Positions 7,581 to 16,864 of a DNA stretch of 64,000 bases are shown piece by piece. The DNA lies in the NCBI RefSeq assembly GCF_001511835.1, contig NZ_LN997848.1, forward strand, positions 4,120,001 through 4,184,000, read 5' to 3'. Position numbers and translations under genes: made by a program. The stretch comes from Magnetospirillum sp. XM-1 (GTDB lineage Bacteria; Pseudomonadota; Alphaproteobacteria; Rhodospirillales; Magnetospirillaceae). The first letter of the stretch is position 1; each line of letters opens with the position of its first letter. A model generated the notes under the pieces. That model ran no database searches. It had not been told where the DNA came from and worked only from the letters and a program-made list of their open reading frames with translations.

Positions 7581-10154
7581 TCAGTACAGCCCGCCCGCCG
7601 AGGGTGCGGGACCGGCCGCCGGGGCCTGAACCGGCGGCGCGGCGGGAACCCCGCCATCGGCGGCCGGGGACTGAACACCGGCCGGCGGGATCAACTGGAC
7701 ATTTCCGGCCGAGGTTCCGCCCTCCTCCGCCCCCAGGAAGGGCGCGAAGCTGAAGCCGGCATCGACGCCGCCCGAGCCTTCGAGAACGTCCTCCTCGTCG
7801 CCGGGCATGCGGTCCGAGCCCTTGAACGCCTCGTAGATGGCCTTGGCGTCGCCGGGCATGGCCGGCTTGCCGGTGGAGGCGTTGACGCGCACCAGACGCA
7901 CGCCGGGCGGAACGCGGAACGGCGTCGGCGGCTTGTCCTTCAGCGCCTCCATCATGAAGTCGCGGAAGATGGGAGCGGCGATGGAGCCGCCGGTCTCCTT
8001 GTGGCCCAGGGTGGCGGGATCGTCGAAGCCGACGAACACGCCCACCGCCAGGTCGGGCGAGAAGCCGACGAACCACACGTCGTTGGAATCGTTGGAGGTG
8101 CCGGTCTTGCCGGCCAGGGGCTTGCCCACCGCCTTGATGGAGGTGCCGGTGCCGCGCTGGACCACGCCCTCCATGATGCTGACCATCTGGTAGGCCGAGA
8201 CGGGGTCGACCATCTGTTCGCGGATGTCGGGCAGCACCGGCATGTCCTGGCCGGTGAAGCGGCCCGCCGAGCAGCCGTCGCAGAACCTGAGGTCGTGGCT
8301 GAAGATGGTCTTGCCGTTGCGGTCCTGGATGCGGTCGATCAGGGTGGGACGCACGCGCTTGCCGCCGTTGACCAGCATGGCGTAGGCCGCCGTCAGCTTC
8401 AACGGCGTGGTCTCGCCGGCGCCCAGCGCCATGGACAGCTGGCGCGGCAGGTTGTCGTAGATGCCGAAGCGGCCCGAGTAATCGGCCACCTTGTCCATGC
8501 CGATGGCCTGGGCCAGACGCACGGTCATCAGGTTGCGCGACTTCTCGAGGCCGACGCGCAGGGTGGTGGGCCCCAGATAGTCGTCGTTGTAGTTCTTGGG
8601 CCGCCACAGGGGCAGGCCCGGCCCCTGGGGCAGGGCGATGGGGGCGTCAAGCACCAGCGAGGACGGCGTGTAGCCGCTTTCCAGCGCCGCCAGGTAGATG
8701 AAGGGCTTGAAGGCCGAGCCCGGCTGGCGCAGCGCCTGGGAGGCGCGGTTGAACTGGCTCTTGCCGTAGGACCAGCCGCCCACCATGGCCATGACGCGTC
8801 CCGTATGGGGGTCGATGGCCACCAGCGCGCCCTCGACCTTGGGAATCTGGCGCAGGCTGAAGGAATTGGCGGGATAGGGCTTGCCATCGTCGCCCTTGGC
8901 CACCGGCTCCACTAGGATGACGTCGCCCAGCGCGACCACGTCGGCGGGCTTGCGGGGGAACGGGCCCATGGTGGACTTTTCCAAAGCGGGGCGCGCCCAT
9001 TTCATTTCGGTGAAAGGCACCCGGCCCACCTTGCCGCCCACCAGCCCCAGGGTCGCCTCGTGATCGTTGAGCGCCAGGACAACGGCGGTCTGCCACGCCT
9101 CGTCGGCGCCGCCGGGCTTGGGCACGGCGGCCAGCAGCGGCCCCCAGCCGGCGGCGGCGGGAATGCGGGTGACGGGACCGCGCCAGCCGTGGCGGCGGTC
9201 ATAGGAAGCCAGTCCCTGGCGCAGCACCTTGGAGCCCACCGCCTGCAGCCTTGCGTCCATGGAGGCGCGCACCACCAGGCCACCCTTCCACAACGCCGAT
9301 TCGCCGTACTTGGCCTGCAGTTCGCGGCGGATGTCCTCGGCGAAGTAATCGCCGCCCTGGGTGGCCTGCATCTCCTTGCGGGTGCGGACCTCCAGCGGCA
9401 TGGCCACGAAGGTCTGGTACTCGGTCTGGGTGATCTTGCCGTCCTCGAACAGACGCCCGATCACCCAGTCCCGGCGCTCCTTGGCGGCCTGGGGATGGCG
9501 ATGGGGGTTGTAGTTGTTGGGCGCCTTGGGCAGGGCGGCGAGGTAGGCGGCCTCGGCCACGTTCAGCTCGTCCAGGCCCTTGTCGAAATAATTGAGCGCG
9601 GCCGCCGCCACGCCATAGGCGCCGCTGCCCAGATAGATCTCGTTGAGGTAGAGCTCGAGGATGTGATCCTTGGTGAAGGTCCGCTCGATGCGCAGCGCCA
9701 GGATGGCTTCCTTGACCTTGCGCTCGATGGACACCTCGTTGGTCAGCAGGAAGTTCTTGGCCACCTGCTGGGTGATGGTCGAGGCGCCCACCGGCCGCCG
9801 GTCGGCACCCTTGCCCCGGTTCTTCAGGTTGACGACGATGGCGCGCGCGATGCCCACCGGATCGATGCCTGCATGGGAATAGAAATTCTTGTCCTCGGCC
9901 GACAGGAAGGCGTCCTTCACCAGCTGGGGAATCACCGGCAGCGGCACGAAGACCCGCTTTTCCACCGCGTATTCCGCCACCAGGCGGCCGTCGCCGCCAT
10001 AGACGCGGGTGGTGATGGGCGGCTCGTAATGGGCCAGCTGGTGGTAGTCGGGCAATCCCCGGCCGTAATGCCAGAAGACGAACAGCGTTCCCGCCGCGCC
10101 GACGATGGCCAGCAGGATCAACAGGCTGAACAGTCCAAGCAGGAAGCGGAACAT
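7581..10154 (-). CDS. mrcA: class A penicillin-binding protein 1A
   Basis: 857-residue bifunctional peptidoglycan synthase. One N-terminal membrane anchor (residues 1-28) precedes a GT51 glycosyltransferase domain carrying the catalytic SAEDKNFYSHAG and GASTITQQVAKN motifs. A linker follows, then the transpeptidase: the nucleophile is Ser480 in GSAFKPF, the SxN motif is Ser539-Arg-Asn, and the KTG motif starts at Lys683 (AGKTGTSND). The C-terminus is a Pro/Ala/Gly-rich tail. It lies on the same strand as a small secreted protein and a cell-wall amidase, forming a murein block that builds and splits peptidoglycan. Confidence 0.95.
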   Translation of the reverse strand: MFRFLLGLFSLLILLAIVGAAGTLFVFWHYGRGLPDYHQLAHYEPPITTRVYGGDGRLVAEYAVEKRVFVPLPVIPQLVKDAFLSAEDKNFYSHAGIDPVGIARAIVVNLKNRGKGADRRPVGASTITQQVAKNFLLTNEVSIERKVKEAILALRIERTFTKDHILELYLNEIYLGSGAYGVAAAALNYFDKGLDELNVAEAAYLAALPKAPNNYNPHRHPQAAKERRDWVIGRLFEDGKITQTEYQTFVAMPLEVRTRKEMQATQGGDYFAEDIRRELQAKYGESALWKGGLVVRASMDARLQAVGSKVLRQGLASYDRRHGWRGPVTRIPAAAGWGPLLAAVPKPGGADEAWQTAVVLALNDHEATLGLVGGKVGRVPFTEMKWARPALEKSTMGPFPRKPADVVALGDVILVEPVAKGDDGKPYPANSFSLRQIPKVEGALVAIDPHTGRVMAMVGGWSYGKSQFNRASQALRQPGSAFKPFIYLAALESGYTPSSLVLDAPIALPQGPGLPLWRPKNYNDDYLGPTTLRVGLEKSRNLMTVRLAQAIGMDKVADYSGRFGIYDNLPRQLSMALGAGETTPLKLTAAYAMLVNGGKRVRPTLIDRIQDRNGKTIFSHDLRFCDGCSAGRFTGQDMPVLPDIREQMVDPVSAYQMVSIMEGVVQRGTGTSIKAVGKPLAGKTGTSNDSNDVWFVGFSPDLAVGVFVGFDDPATLGHKETGGSIAAPIFRDFMMEALKDKPPTPFRVPPGVRLVRVNASTGKPAMPGDAKAIYEAFKGSDRMPGDEEDVLEGSGGVDAGFSFAPFLGAEEGGTSAGNVQLIPPAGVQSPAADGGVPAAPPVQAPAAGPAPSAGGLY

Positions 10155-10290
10155 GGGATTGGGCGCCTCAAGGGTCAGGCCCGGTGGTACCGCCTCGCGG
10201 CCTCCGGCGTCAAGTGCGGGGAAGATGCAGGCGATGGAGGCGGCTGTCCACTGTCATATGAGCAGGGGAGGCATATGGGCATGGCGGCCT

Positions 10291-10623
10291 TCACGGCCTG
10301 CGCGAGGCCGCCTTGATGGGGGCGGGGCAGTCGATGCGGCTGGTGCCGACCAGGGCGGCCTTCATTCCCTTGGGCATGCCGCGCAGGATGTCCTCGGAGG
10401 CCTGGGCCAGTTCGGGCCGCGTGGGCGGCGCGCCGCTGGTGACGACCATGTGGTTGCCGGGCCCCGAACGCAGGTTGTAGTCGGTCCAGCGGTAGACCAC
10501 CATCCAGCACGCCGGCACCGGCCGGGCGCAGGTCAGGCAGGGCACGGACGGCTTGGGCTCGGCATGGACGGGAAACGCCATGACCACGGCCAGCAGCAGC
10601 AGCGGGAGCAGGCGGAAGGCCAC
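10291..10623 (-). CDS. small secreted protein of unknown function
   Basis: 110 residues with a clear signal peptide (residues 1-21, ending VHA). The mature part is Cys-containing (PCLTCARPVPACW, then one later Cys) and has a WTDYNLRSGPGNHMVV stretch. I do not recognise the family. It ends before the PBP1A gene and starts 4 bp after the amidase stop codon, so it probably shares a transcript with the amidase. Its position suggests a periplasmic role linked to the cell wall, which is only inference. Confidence 0.65.
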   Translation of the reverse strand: MAFRLLPLLLLAVVMAFPVHAEPKPSVPCLTCARPVPACWMVVYRWTDYNLRSGPGNHMVVTSGAPPTRPELAQASEDILRGMPKGMKAALVGTSRIDCPAPIKAASRRP

Positions 10624-10627
10624 GGCT

Positions 10628-12235
10628 TTAAGGCCGCTTCGCCTTGAGGTTGGGCGGGAAGAAGCGTTCCACCGCCTTGGCGACGGACTTGGCCAGGCGG
10701 GCGCGGTACTGCGGCTGGCGCAGCATCCTTTCCTCCGCCTCGTTGGAGAGGTAGCCCATCTCCACCAGCACCGCCGGCACGTCGGGAGCCTTCAGCACGG
10801 CGAAGCCGGCGAAACGGTGGGTATTGCCCAAGAGATCCATTTCCTGCCCCACCTCGTCCACCAGTTCGGTGGCGAAGCCGGCCGAACGGTTCATGGTCTC
10901 GCGCTGGGCCAGGTCGATCAGGATATTGGCCACGTCGGCGGATTCGTGGGTGAGGTCGATGCCGGCGATGAGGTCGGCCTTGTTTTCCTTTTCCGCCAGG
11001 GCCTGCGCCTCGGAATCCGAGGCGTTGCGCGACAGGGTGTAGACCGAAAGGCCCCTGATCTGCGGGTTCTGCACCGCGTCGGCGTGCAGCGAGATGAACA
11101 AATCGGCGCCCTGGGCCCGGGCGATGGCGATACGCTCGCGCAGGCGGATGAACACGTCGCGGTCGCGCGTCAGATGCACGCGGTAGCGGCCGTTGCGCTC
11201 CAGCATGGTCTTCAGTTCGCGGGCCATGGCCAGCGTGATGTGCTTCTCGTAGGTGCCCGACACGCCGGTGGCGCCGGGGTCGACGCCGCCATGGCCGGGA
11301 TCGATGACGATCACCGGCACGCCGTCCTTGGCCTTGGCGACGCTTTCCGTCGGGGGAGAAGAAGGCTGGGGCGCGGGCTGCACCGCCTGCAGCACCTGGG
11401 GCGGCGGCGAAGCGGGCTGGGGCGCGGCGACGGGCTGCGGAGGGGCCGGGCGCTCGGGCGGCGGCGGCATGGGGGCCGACAGCATCGGCCGCCCCGCCTT
11501 GTCGACGACCTTGGGATCGGCCATCTGGGGGCGCTCCACCGGCATGGGCGGCGGAATGAGATTGACCGGGGCCTGAGCCACAGCAACCGGCTGGGGCGGC
11601 GCGGCGGTCACCGGCTCGGGCGGCAGGGACTCGGCCGGCGCGTTGGGGCTGGTGACCACGATGCGGCTGGCGTTGGCGGCCGGAGCGGTGGGGGCGACGG
11701 CCTCGGGCAGGTGGAACTCCTCCACCGGCTTGGGCGCGGGCGGCGGCGGCGGCGCGGCCTTGGCGGCGGCGGGGGCTTTGAGCACCGGCGCCTTGGCATT
11801 GCCGGCGGCGGCCATGAAGGCGGCGTGGGTGGTTTCCGACAGGTCGACCACCAGACGGTGGCCCAGGCCGTCACGGGGCGGGATGATGAAGGCGTTCTTG
11901 ACCAAAGCGGGTTTGCGCAGGTCCAGGACGATCCGCCCGCCGTCCAGACGCATGGCGTTGACCGCGCCCCACGGCTTGGAGATGCCGCCCGGCCCGGCGT
12001 AATCGGTTCCCGAGAGCTCGATGGCGATGCGGTAGGGATCGGCCAGCGGCGTGACCTTGAAGCCCACCTGATCCGACAGGTCGAGGACGAAACGGGTGAC
12101 GCCCTCGCTGTGGATACCCAGCCGCGCGCCCGACGCCGTCGCCGCCAGTCCGGCCGGCGCGTCGGCCAGCCCCCACAGCAACGCCAGGGCCGTCAAGGCC
12201 CACAGGAAACGCGGTCTGGTCCTCATCTGCCTCAT
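10628..12235 (-). CDS. amiC: N-acetylmuramoyl-L-alanine amidase, AmiC type
   Basis: About 535 residues. A signal peptide is followed by an AMIN domain (about 40-140) that localises such enzymes to septal peptidoglycan. A long Pro/Ala-rich linker follows, then an Amidase_3 zinc domain from about residue 315 with IDPGHGGVDPGATG, an EKHITLAMARELK helix and SLHADA. It should cleave the amide between muramic acid and the stem peptide during daughter-cell separation. The start is uncertain: ATG 12235 is used here, with GTG 12241 and ATG 12226 as alternatives and no strong ribosome site for any. The long linker is the main departure from E. coli AmiC. Confidence 0.92.
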   Translation of the reverse strand: MRQMRTRPRFLWALTALALLWGLADAPAGLAATASGARLGIHSEGVTRFVLDLSDQVGFKVTPLADPYRIAIELSGTDYAGPGGISKPWGAVNAMRLDGGRIVLDLRKPALVKNAFIIPPRDGLGHRLVVDLSETTHAAFMAAAGNAKAPVLKAPAAAKAAPPPPPAPKPVEEFHLPEAVAPTAPAANASRIVVTSPNAPAESLPPEPVTAAPPQPVAVAQAPVNLIPPPMPVERPQMADPKVVDKAGRPMLSAPMPPPPERPAPPQPVAAPQPASPPPQVLQAVQPAPQPSSPPTESVAKAKDGVPVIVIDPGHGGVDPGATGVSGTYEKHITLAMARELKTMLERNGRYRVHLTRDRDVFIRLRERIAIARAQGADLFISLHADAVQNPQIRGLSVYTLSRNASDSEAQALAEKENKADLIAGIDLTHESADVANILIDLAQRETMNRSAGFATELVDEVGQEMDLLGNTHRFAGFAVLKAPDVPAVLVEMGYLSNEAEERMLRQPQYRARLAKSVAKAVERFFPPNLKAKRP

Positions 12236-12241
12236 AGTCAC

Positions 12242-12725
12242 GGGCCGATTGGTGAATCACAAGGACAGCTATAGCGCAGACGCGGACTCAAGCTCAACCC
12301 AAAACGCATTGATTCACCAGACTCTTCGGCGAAATCGACCTCGTGGTCCGACCGGCTGCAACAAGATCGTTGTCGAATGGACGGAGCAGGGCTATTTTGA
12401 CTGCCCATGAGCTCGCACGATCCAATAGTCCTTTATGGGACGGTGGCGTCACGGCGGTTCGCAGCGACTGCGAACCCGGGGATGCGCCATGGTTCGGATT
12501 GCGACGCCAGCCTAGAATTCGAAGCCGGGCGGATTCGCCCGCGATCAGGTTTCCCCCGAATGAGGCCCGTGTCCACTATCGGACGCGCGGGCATTTTCCG
12601 AGGCGCCGCTGGTTCCAGCGGCAAACTGATAGATCGCCCGTGCCTGCGCGCCGGCTTCGCTGGATCAGACACCTGCTCGCATGCGCATAGCGCGTCGCGG
12701 GCGGCGCCACGGAGAGATCGCCTTA
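12242..12725 (+). promoter_or_regulatory. long region between amidase and RNase E genes, probable rne leader
   Basis: 484 bp without a convincing gene, separating two divergent genes. It holds a 10-bp inverted repeat TGGTGAATCA (12250-12259) / TGATTCACCA (12310-12319) next to the amidase start. A TTGACT at 12397 could be part of a promoter, although no good -10 box follows. Two hairpins lie closer to rne: CGGGCG/CGCCCG (12526-12541) and GCCGCTG/CAGCGGC (12605-12622). E. coli controls rne through a structured 5' UTR, so these hairpins may have a similar role here. Confidence 0.45.
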
Positions 12726-15452
12726 ATGGTCAAGCGTATGTTGATCGACGCCACCCACCCGGAAGAGACCCGGGTCGTGGTGGTCAATGGAACCCGCCTG
12801 GAAGAACTGGATGTTGAGACATCCACCAAGCGGCAGCTGAAGGGTAACATCTATCTGGCCAAGGTGGTGAGGGTCGAACCCTCGCTTCAGGCTGCCTTCG
12901 TCGAGTACGGGGGCAACCGCCACGGCTTCCTGGCCTTCAGCGAAATCCACCCCGACTACTTCCAGATCCCGGTGGCCGACCGCCAGGCCCTGCTGGCCGC
13001 CCAGCGGGCCGAGGTGATGCGCGAAGCCACCAACGACCGCGACGAGGCCGAGCCCATCGGCGAAGGCCATCTGGCCGCCGAGGCGGTGGCCGAGCAGACC
13101 GACGGCACCACCGTCGAGGACGCCCCCACCCCCGAAAACGGCGAGAACGGCGAGGCCGCCGAACGCGCGCCGCGCAAGCGCCAGGTGGAAACCGTGGGCG
13201 GCGACGACGACGCCGAGAACGAGCGCCGCCGGGCGCGCCTGCTGCGCAACTACAAGATCCAGGAAGTAATCAAGCGCCGCCAGATCATGCTGGTGCAGGT
13301 GGTCAAGGAAGAGCGCGGCAACAAGGGCGCGGCTCTCACCACCTACCTGTCGCTGGCCGGCCGCTATTGCGTGCTGATGCCCAACACGGCGCGGGGCGGC
13401 GGGGTGTCGCGCAAGATCGTGTCGGCCACCGATCGCCGCCGCCTCAAGTCCATCGCCAACGAGATGGACATCCCGGACGGCATGGCGGTGATCATCCGCA
13501 CCGCCGGGTCCGAGCGCTCCAAGACCGAGATCAAGCGCGACTACGAATACCTGCTGCGCATGTGGGACAGCGTGCGCGAGCTGACCTTGAAGTCCAGCGC
13601 GCCCGCCCTGGTCTATGAAGAGGCCAGCCTGATCAAGCGCTCGATCCGCGACCTCTATTCCCGCGACATCGACGAAGTGCTGGTGGACGGCGACGAGGGC
13701 TATCGCCTCGCCAAGGACTACATGCGCATGCTGACTCCGTCGCATGCCAAGAAGGTCCAGCCCTACAAGGACCCGGTGATGCCCATGTTCCACCGCTATC
13801 AGGTGGAAGCCCAGCTGGACGCCATGCATTCGCCGGTGGTCCAGCTGAAGTCGGGCGGCTACATCGTCATCAGCCAGACCGAGGCGCTGGTCGCCATCGA
13901 CGTCAACTCGGGCCGCGCCACCAAGGAGCGCCACATCGAGGAGACGGCGCTGAAGACCAACATGGAGGCCGCCGACGAGGTGGCCCGCCAGCTGCGCCTG
14001 CGCGACCTGGCCGGCCTGATCGTCATCGACTTCATCGACATGGAGGAGAACCGCAACAACCATGCGGTCGAGCGTCGCCTCAAGGAAGCCCTGAAGAACG
14101 ATCGCGCCCGCATCCAGGTGGGCAAGATCAGCGCCTTCGGCCTCCTCGAGCTGTCGCGCCAGCGCCTGCGCCCCTCGTTGCAGGAAACCACCTTCAGCCC
14201 CTGCCCCCATTGCGGCGGCACCGGCCTGGTGCGTTCGGTGGAATCGGCGGCCGTGCATATCCTGCGCGCCATCGAGGAGGAGGGCATCCGCCGCCGCTCC
14301 TCCGAGGTCACCGTGCATGTGCAGCCGGCCATCGCGCTCTACATCCTCAACCAGAAGCGTTCGGCGCTGGCCGCCATCGAGGAGCGCTACGAGTTCGAGG
14401 TCTTCCTGGAGGGCGACGACAGCCTGATCCCGCCCGCCTTCCGCATGGACAAGGTCAAGGCCGAGTTCCGCCCCGACGAACCGGCCCGCGCCGCCATCTC
14501 CATGGATGACGCCGCCCACCGCCCGCCGGCCGAGGCCGAGCCGGAGGAGGCCGAGGACGAGGACGACGAGGAAGAGGAAGCCCAGCCCGAGCGTTCGGGC
14601 CGGAACCGGGACGAGCGCTCGCGCGACGAGCGTAACGAGGACGGCGAGGACGGCGAGGGCCGCAAGCGCCGCCGCCGCCGCCGCCGCCGCCGCAAGCCCG
14701 GCGACGACCGTCCGGACCAGGCCGACGGCGAAGGCGCGCCCGACGCCGACGACCAGCCCCAGAACGAAGGTGAAGCGGCCGAAGCCGGCGAAGACGACGG
14801 CGAAGGCGAGGGCGAGGGCGAGGGCGAAGGCCACCGCACCGAGGGCGGTGACGACGATCAGCCGCGCAAGCGCCGCCGTGGCCGCCGCGGTGGCCGCCGC
14901 CGCCGCCGCCGTGACGGCGAGGGCGAGGGCGAGGGCGCCGAGGGCGAAGCCGGAGCCGAAGAGGCCGCCGAGGCCGGAGCCGAGGCCGTGACCGCCGAGC
15001 CGGCCGCCGACCAGACCGTCGACGTCCCGGCGCAAGCGCCCGCCGAGGCCGCTCCGGCCGCCGAGGACGCCGCGCCGGCCGAGAAGCCCAAGCGCAAGCG
15101 CGCCCCGGCCAAGAAGAAGGCCGAGGCCCCCGCCGAGGAGGCCAAGCCCGAAGCCGCCGCCGAGGACGCCGCTCCGGCCGAGAAGCCCAAGCGCAAGCGC
15201 GCCCCGGCCAAGAAGAAGGCCGAGGTCGCCGTGGAGGCCGCCGCCGAACCGGTGCCCCCGCCGGTCGAGGAGCCCGCCGCCCCCCAGCCGGAACCCGCTC
15301 CGGCCGTGGCCGAGACGCCCGTCGCCGAGACCGTCGTCGCCGAGACCGTCGTCGCCGAAACCGTGGTGACGACGGAACCGGCGGCCGAGCCCGAGCCCCC
15401 GGCCCCGGCCAAGCCGCCGCGCAAGGGCTGGTGGAACCGGCTGATGTCGTGA
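12726..15452 (+). CDS. rne: ribonuclease E
   Basis: 908-residue endoribonuclease and scaffold of the RNA degradosome. The catalytic half has an S1 domain interrupted by an acidic insert of about 120 residues (roughly 100-175, rich in Glu/Asp), as is common in alphaproteobacteria. The 5'-sensor/RNase H and DNase I-like regions follow (VAIDVNSGRA, LIVIDFIDM), then the zinc-link CPHCGGTG. The C-terminal third is low-complexity: acidic runs, blocks of consecutive Arg, and Ala/Glu/Lys/Pro repeats, expected to bind RNA and partner proteins. ATG 12726 follows GGAGAGA; an in-frame start at 12681 lacks a site. A strong hairpin follows the stop codon. Confidence 0.95.
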   Translation: MVKRMLIDATHPEETRVVVVNGTRLEELDVETSTKRQLKGNIYLAKVVRVEPSLQAAFVEYGGNRHGFLAFSEIHPDYFQIPVADRQALLAAQRAEVMREATNDRDEAEPIGEGHLAAEAVAEQTDGTTVEDAPTPENGENGEAAERAPRKRQVETVGGDDDAENERRRARLLRNYKIQEVIKRRQIMLVQVVKEERGNKGAALTTYLSLAGRYCVLMPNTARGGGVSRKIVSATDRRRLKSIANEMDIPDGMAVIIRTAGSERSKTEIKRDYEYLLRMWDSVRELTLKSSAPALVYEEASLIKRSIRDLYSRDIDEVLVDGDEGYRLAKDYMRMLTPSHAKKVQPYKDPVMPMFHRYQVEAQLDAMHSPVVQLKSGGYIVISQTEALVAIDVNSGRATKERHIEETALKTNMEAADEVARQLRLRDLAGLIVIDFIDMEENRNNHAVERRLKEALKNDRARIQVGKISAFGLLELSRQRLRPSLQETTFSPCPHCGGTGLVRSVESAAVHILRAIEEEGIRRRSSEVTVHVQPAIALYILNQKRSALAAIEERYEFEVFLEGDDSLIPPAFRMDKVKAEFRPDEPARAAISMDDAAHRPPAEAEPEEAEDEDDEEEEAQPERSGRNRDERSRDERNEDGEDGEGRKRRRRRRRRRKPGDDRPDQADGEGAPDADDQPQNEGEAAEAGEDDGEGEGEGEGEGHRTEGGDDDQPRKRRRGRRGGRRRRRRDGEGEGEGAEGEAGAEEAAEAGAEAVTAEPAADQTVDVPAQAPAEAAPAAEDAAPAEKPKRKRAPAKKKAEAPAEEAKPEAAAEDAAPAEKPKRKRAPAKKKAEVAVEAAAEPVPPPVEEPAAPQPEPAPAVAETPVAETVVAETVVAETVVTTEPAAEPEPPAPAKPPRKGWWNRLMS
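15057..15224 (+). repeat. tandem 69-bp coding repeat inside rne
   Basis: Bases 15057-15125 and 15156-15224 are identical apart from one base (G/T). Both encode the same Lys/Arg-rich block (EDAAPAEKPKRKRAPAKKKA). Such near-perfect copies mean either a recent duplication or ongoing gene conversion in the disordered C-terminal tail. Confidence 0.85.
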
Positions 15453-15464
15453 TTTGACGTGTGC

Positions 15465-15488
15465 GGCCCCCGCTTCCGAGCGGGGGCC
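15465..15488 (+). terminator. GC-rich hairpin after rne
   Basis: GGCCCCCGCT (15465-15474) pairs perfectly with AGCGGGGGCC (15479-15488) around a four-base loop, 13 bp after the RNase E stop. There is no T-run, so termination would be imperfect or the hairpin may mainly protect the 3' end. Confidence 0.6.
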
Positions 15489-15517
15489 GGCCGTCACAGC
15501 AGAGGGAGCCGCCGCTC

Positions 15518-16174
15518 ATGAGGGCACTTCGTCCCATCATGGCCGCCCTGGTCCTGCTTCTCTCCTCCCAGGCCGCCGCGGCCACGCCCGCCTTCCTGGC
15601 GTCGCAGCCTGAACAGGTTCTGGCCTTCGACGTCACCCGCAACGGCGGGACCATCGGCTACCACACCTATGCCTTCCGCCCGCGCAAGGGCGGTTTCGAG
15701 GTCCGCGTCGAGGCCGATATCCGGGTGAGCTTCCTGCTCATCCCCTTCTTCGTCTACGAGCAGCAGGGCGTCGAGGTGTGGGAGAACGGCCGGCTGAAAT
15801 CGCTGGATTACGTCACCAACGACGACGGCGCCCGCCATGCGGTCAAGGCCGAGTTGGCCGGCGGCCGGTTGCGGGTCTCGGTGGACGGCCAGCCGCACAC
15901 CACCCACCCGGAGATGATTCCCGGCTCGCTGTGGTATCCCCCCTCGCCCGACCACACCATGATGCTCGATCCCGGCGACGGCAACCCGACGCCCTTGAAG
16001 GTCCAACGGCTGGGCGAGGAGACCATTACGGTACGCGGCAAGCCGACGCCGACCACCCGCTGGCTGTGGGACGACGGGCTGCGCCGCGAATTGTGGTACG
16101 ATACCCGCCAGACCCTGGTCCAGGTCTGGATTCGGGGCGACGACGGCTCGGACATCTACTACGTCCTCAAATAG
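15518..16174 (+). CDS. secreted DUF6134-like protein
   Basis: 218 residues with a signal peptide (about 1-22, ending AAA) and no membrane segment after it. The sequence resembles the DUF6134 family of periplasmic beta-sheet proteins: VTRNGGTIGYHTYAF near the start, EVRVEADIRVSFLL, then an alternating pattern of beta strands to the end (SDIYYVLK). No catalytic residues are evident and the function is unknown. ATG 15518 has AGAGGGAG upstream and replaces a longer in-frame reading from 15461. It ends 12 bp before the OmpR-type regulator, so the three genes 15518-18231 may be one transcript, which would tie it to that two-component system. Confidence 0.7.
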   Translation: MRALRPIMAALVLLLSSQAAAATPAFLASQPEQVLAFDVTRNGGTIGYHTYAFRPRKGGFEVRVEADIRVSFLLIPFFVYEQQGVEVWENGRLKSLDYVTNDDGARHAVKAELAGGRLRVSVDGQPHTTHPEMIPGSLWYPPSPDHTMMLDPGDGNPTPLKVQRLGEETITVRGKPTPTTRWLWDDGLRRELWYDTRQTLVQVWIRGDDGSDIYYVLK

Positions 16175-16186
16175 GCGGGCCTTTCC

Positions 16187-16864
16187 ATGCGCATCCTTCT
16201 GGTCGAGGACAATGACCGTCTGGCCGAATTCATCTCGGCGGGGCTGAAGAGCGCAGGTTTCGTCCCCGACGTCTTCGGCACGGTGGCCGACGCGGTGGCC
16301 GCCTTCGATTCCGCCTCCTACCAGGCGGCCATCCTCGATCTCGGCCTGCCCGACGGCGACGGGCTGGAGATCATCCGCGCCCAGCGCGCCAAGGCCGCGC
16401 CTTGCCCCATGATGGTGCTGACCGCCAGGGACGGGGTCAGCGACCGGGTTTCCGGCCTGAATGCCGGCGCGGACGACTACCTGCTGAAGCCCTTCGCCAT
16501 GGAGGAGCTGATCGCCCGGCTGCGCGCCATCCTGCGCCGCCCCGGCGCGGCGCTGTCGGTGGAGCTGTCCTTGAGCAACCTGACCTTCGACACCGCCGGG
16601 CGCGAGGTGCGGGTGGACGGCCAGCTGATCTCCATGCCCCGGCGCGAGATGGAGATGCTCGAGCATCTGCTGCGCCGCTCGGGCAAGGTGGTGTCCAAGC
16701 GCTCGCTGGAAGAGGGGCTTTACGGCTTCGACGACGACGTCACCCCCAATTCCGTCGAGGTGCTGGTGTCGCGCCTGCGCAAGCGCCTGCAGCAATCGGG
16801 AGCGGCGGTGACCGTCCACACGCTGCGCGGCATCGGCTACATGATGGCGGACGGCGCCCCTTGA
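16187..16864 (+). CDS. OmpR-family response regulator
   Basis: 225 residues: a receiver domain (acidic pair in LLVEDND, phosphoacceptor Asp51 in AILDLGLPDGDG, MVLTARD, LLKPFAMEEL) followed by a winged-helix DNA-binding domain ending in NSVEVLVSRLRKRLQ and LRGIGYMM. It is closest in style to QseB/PmrA-type regulators. The stop overlaps the start of the downstream kinase gene by four bases (TTGA), so the two are translationally coupled and form a cognate pair. Its target genes are unknown; the upstream secreted protein gene is a candidate. Confidence 0.93.
   Translation: MRILLVEDNDRLAEFISAGLKSAGFVPDVFGTVADAVAAFDSASYQAAILDLGLPDGDGLEIIRAQRAKAAPCPMMVLTARDGVSDRVSGLNAGADDYLLKPFAMEELIARLRAILRRPGAALSVELSLSNLTFDTAGREVRVDGQLISMPRREMEMLEHLLRRSGKVVSKRSLEEGLYGFDDDVTPNSVEVLVSRLRKRLQQSGAAVTVHTLRGIGYMMADGAP

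Noticed and set aside
12723..15497. 924-residue minus-strand frame opposite rne
   Set aside because: Same cause: low-complexity Gly/Ala/Leu product antisense to RNase E.
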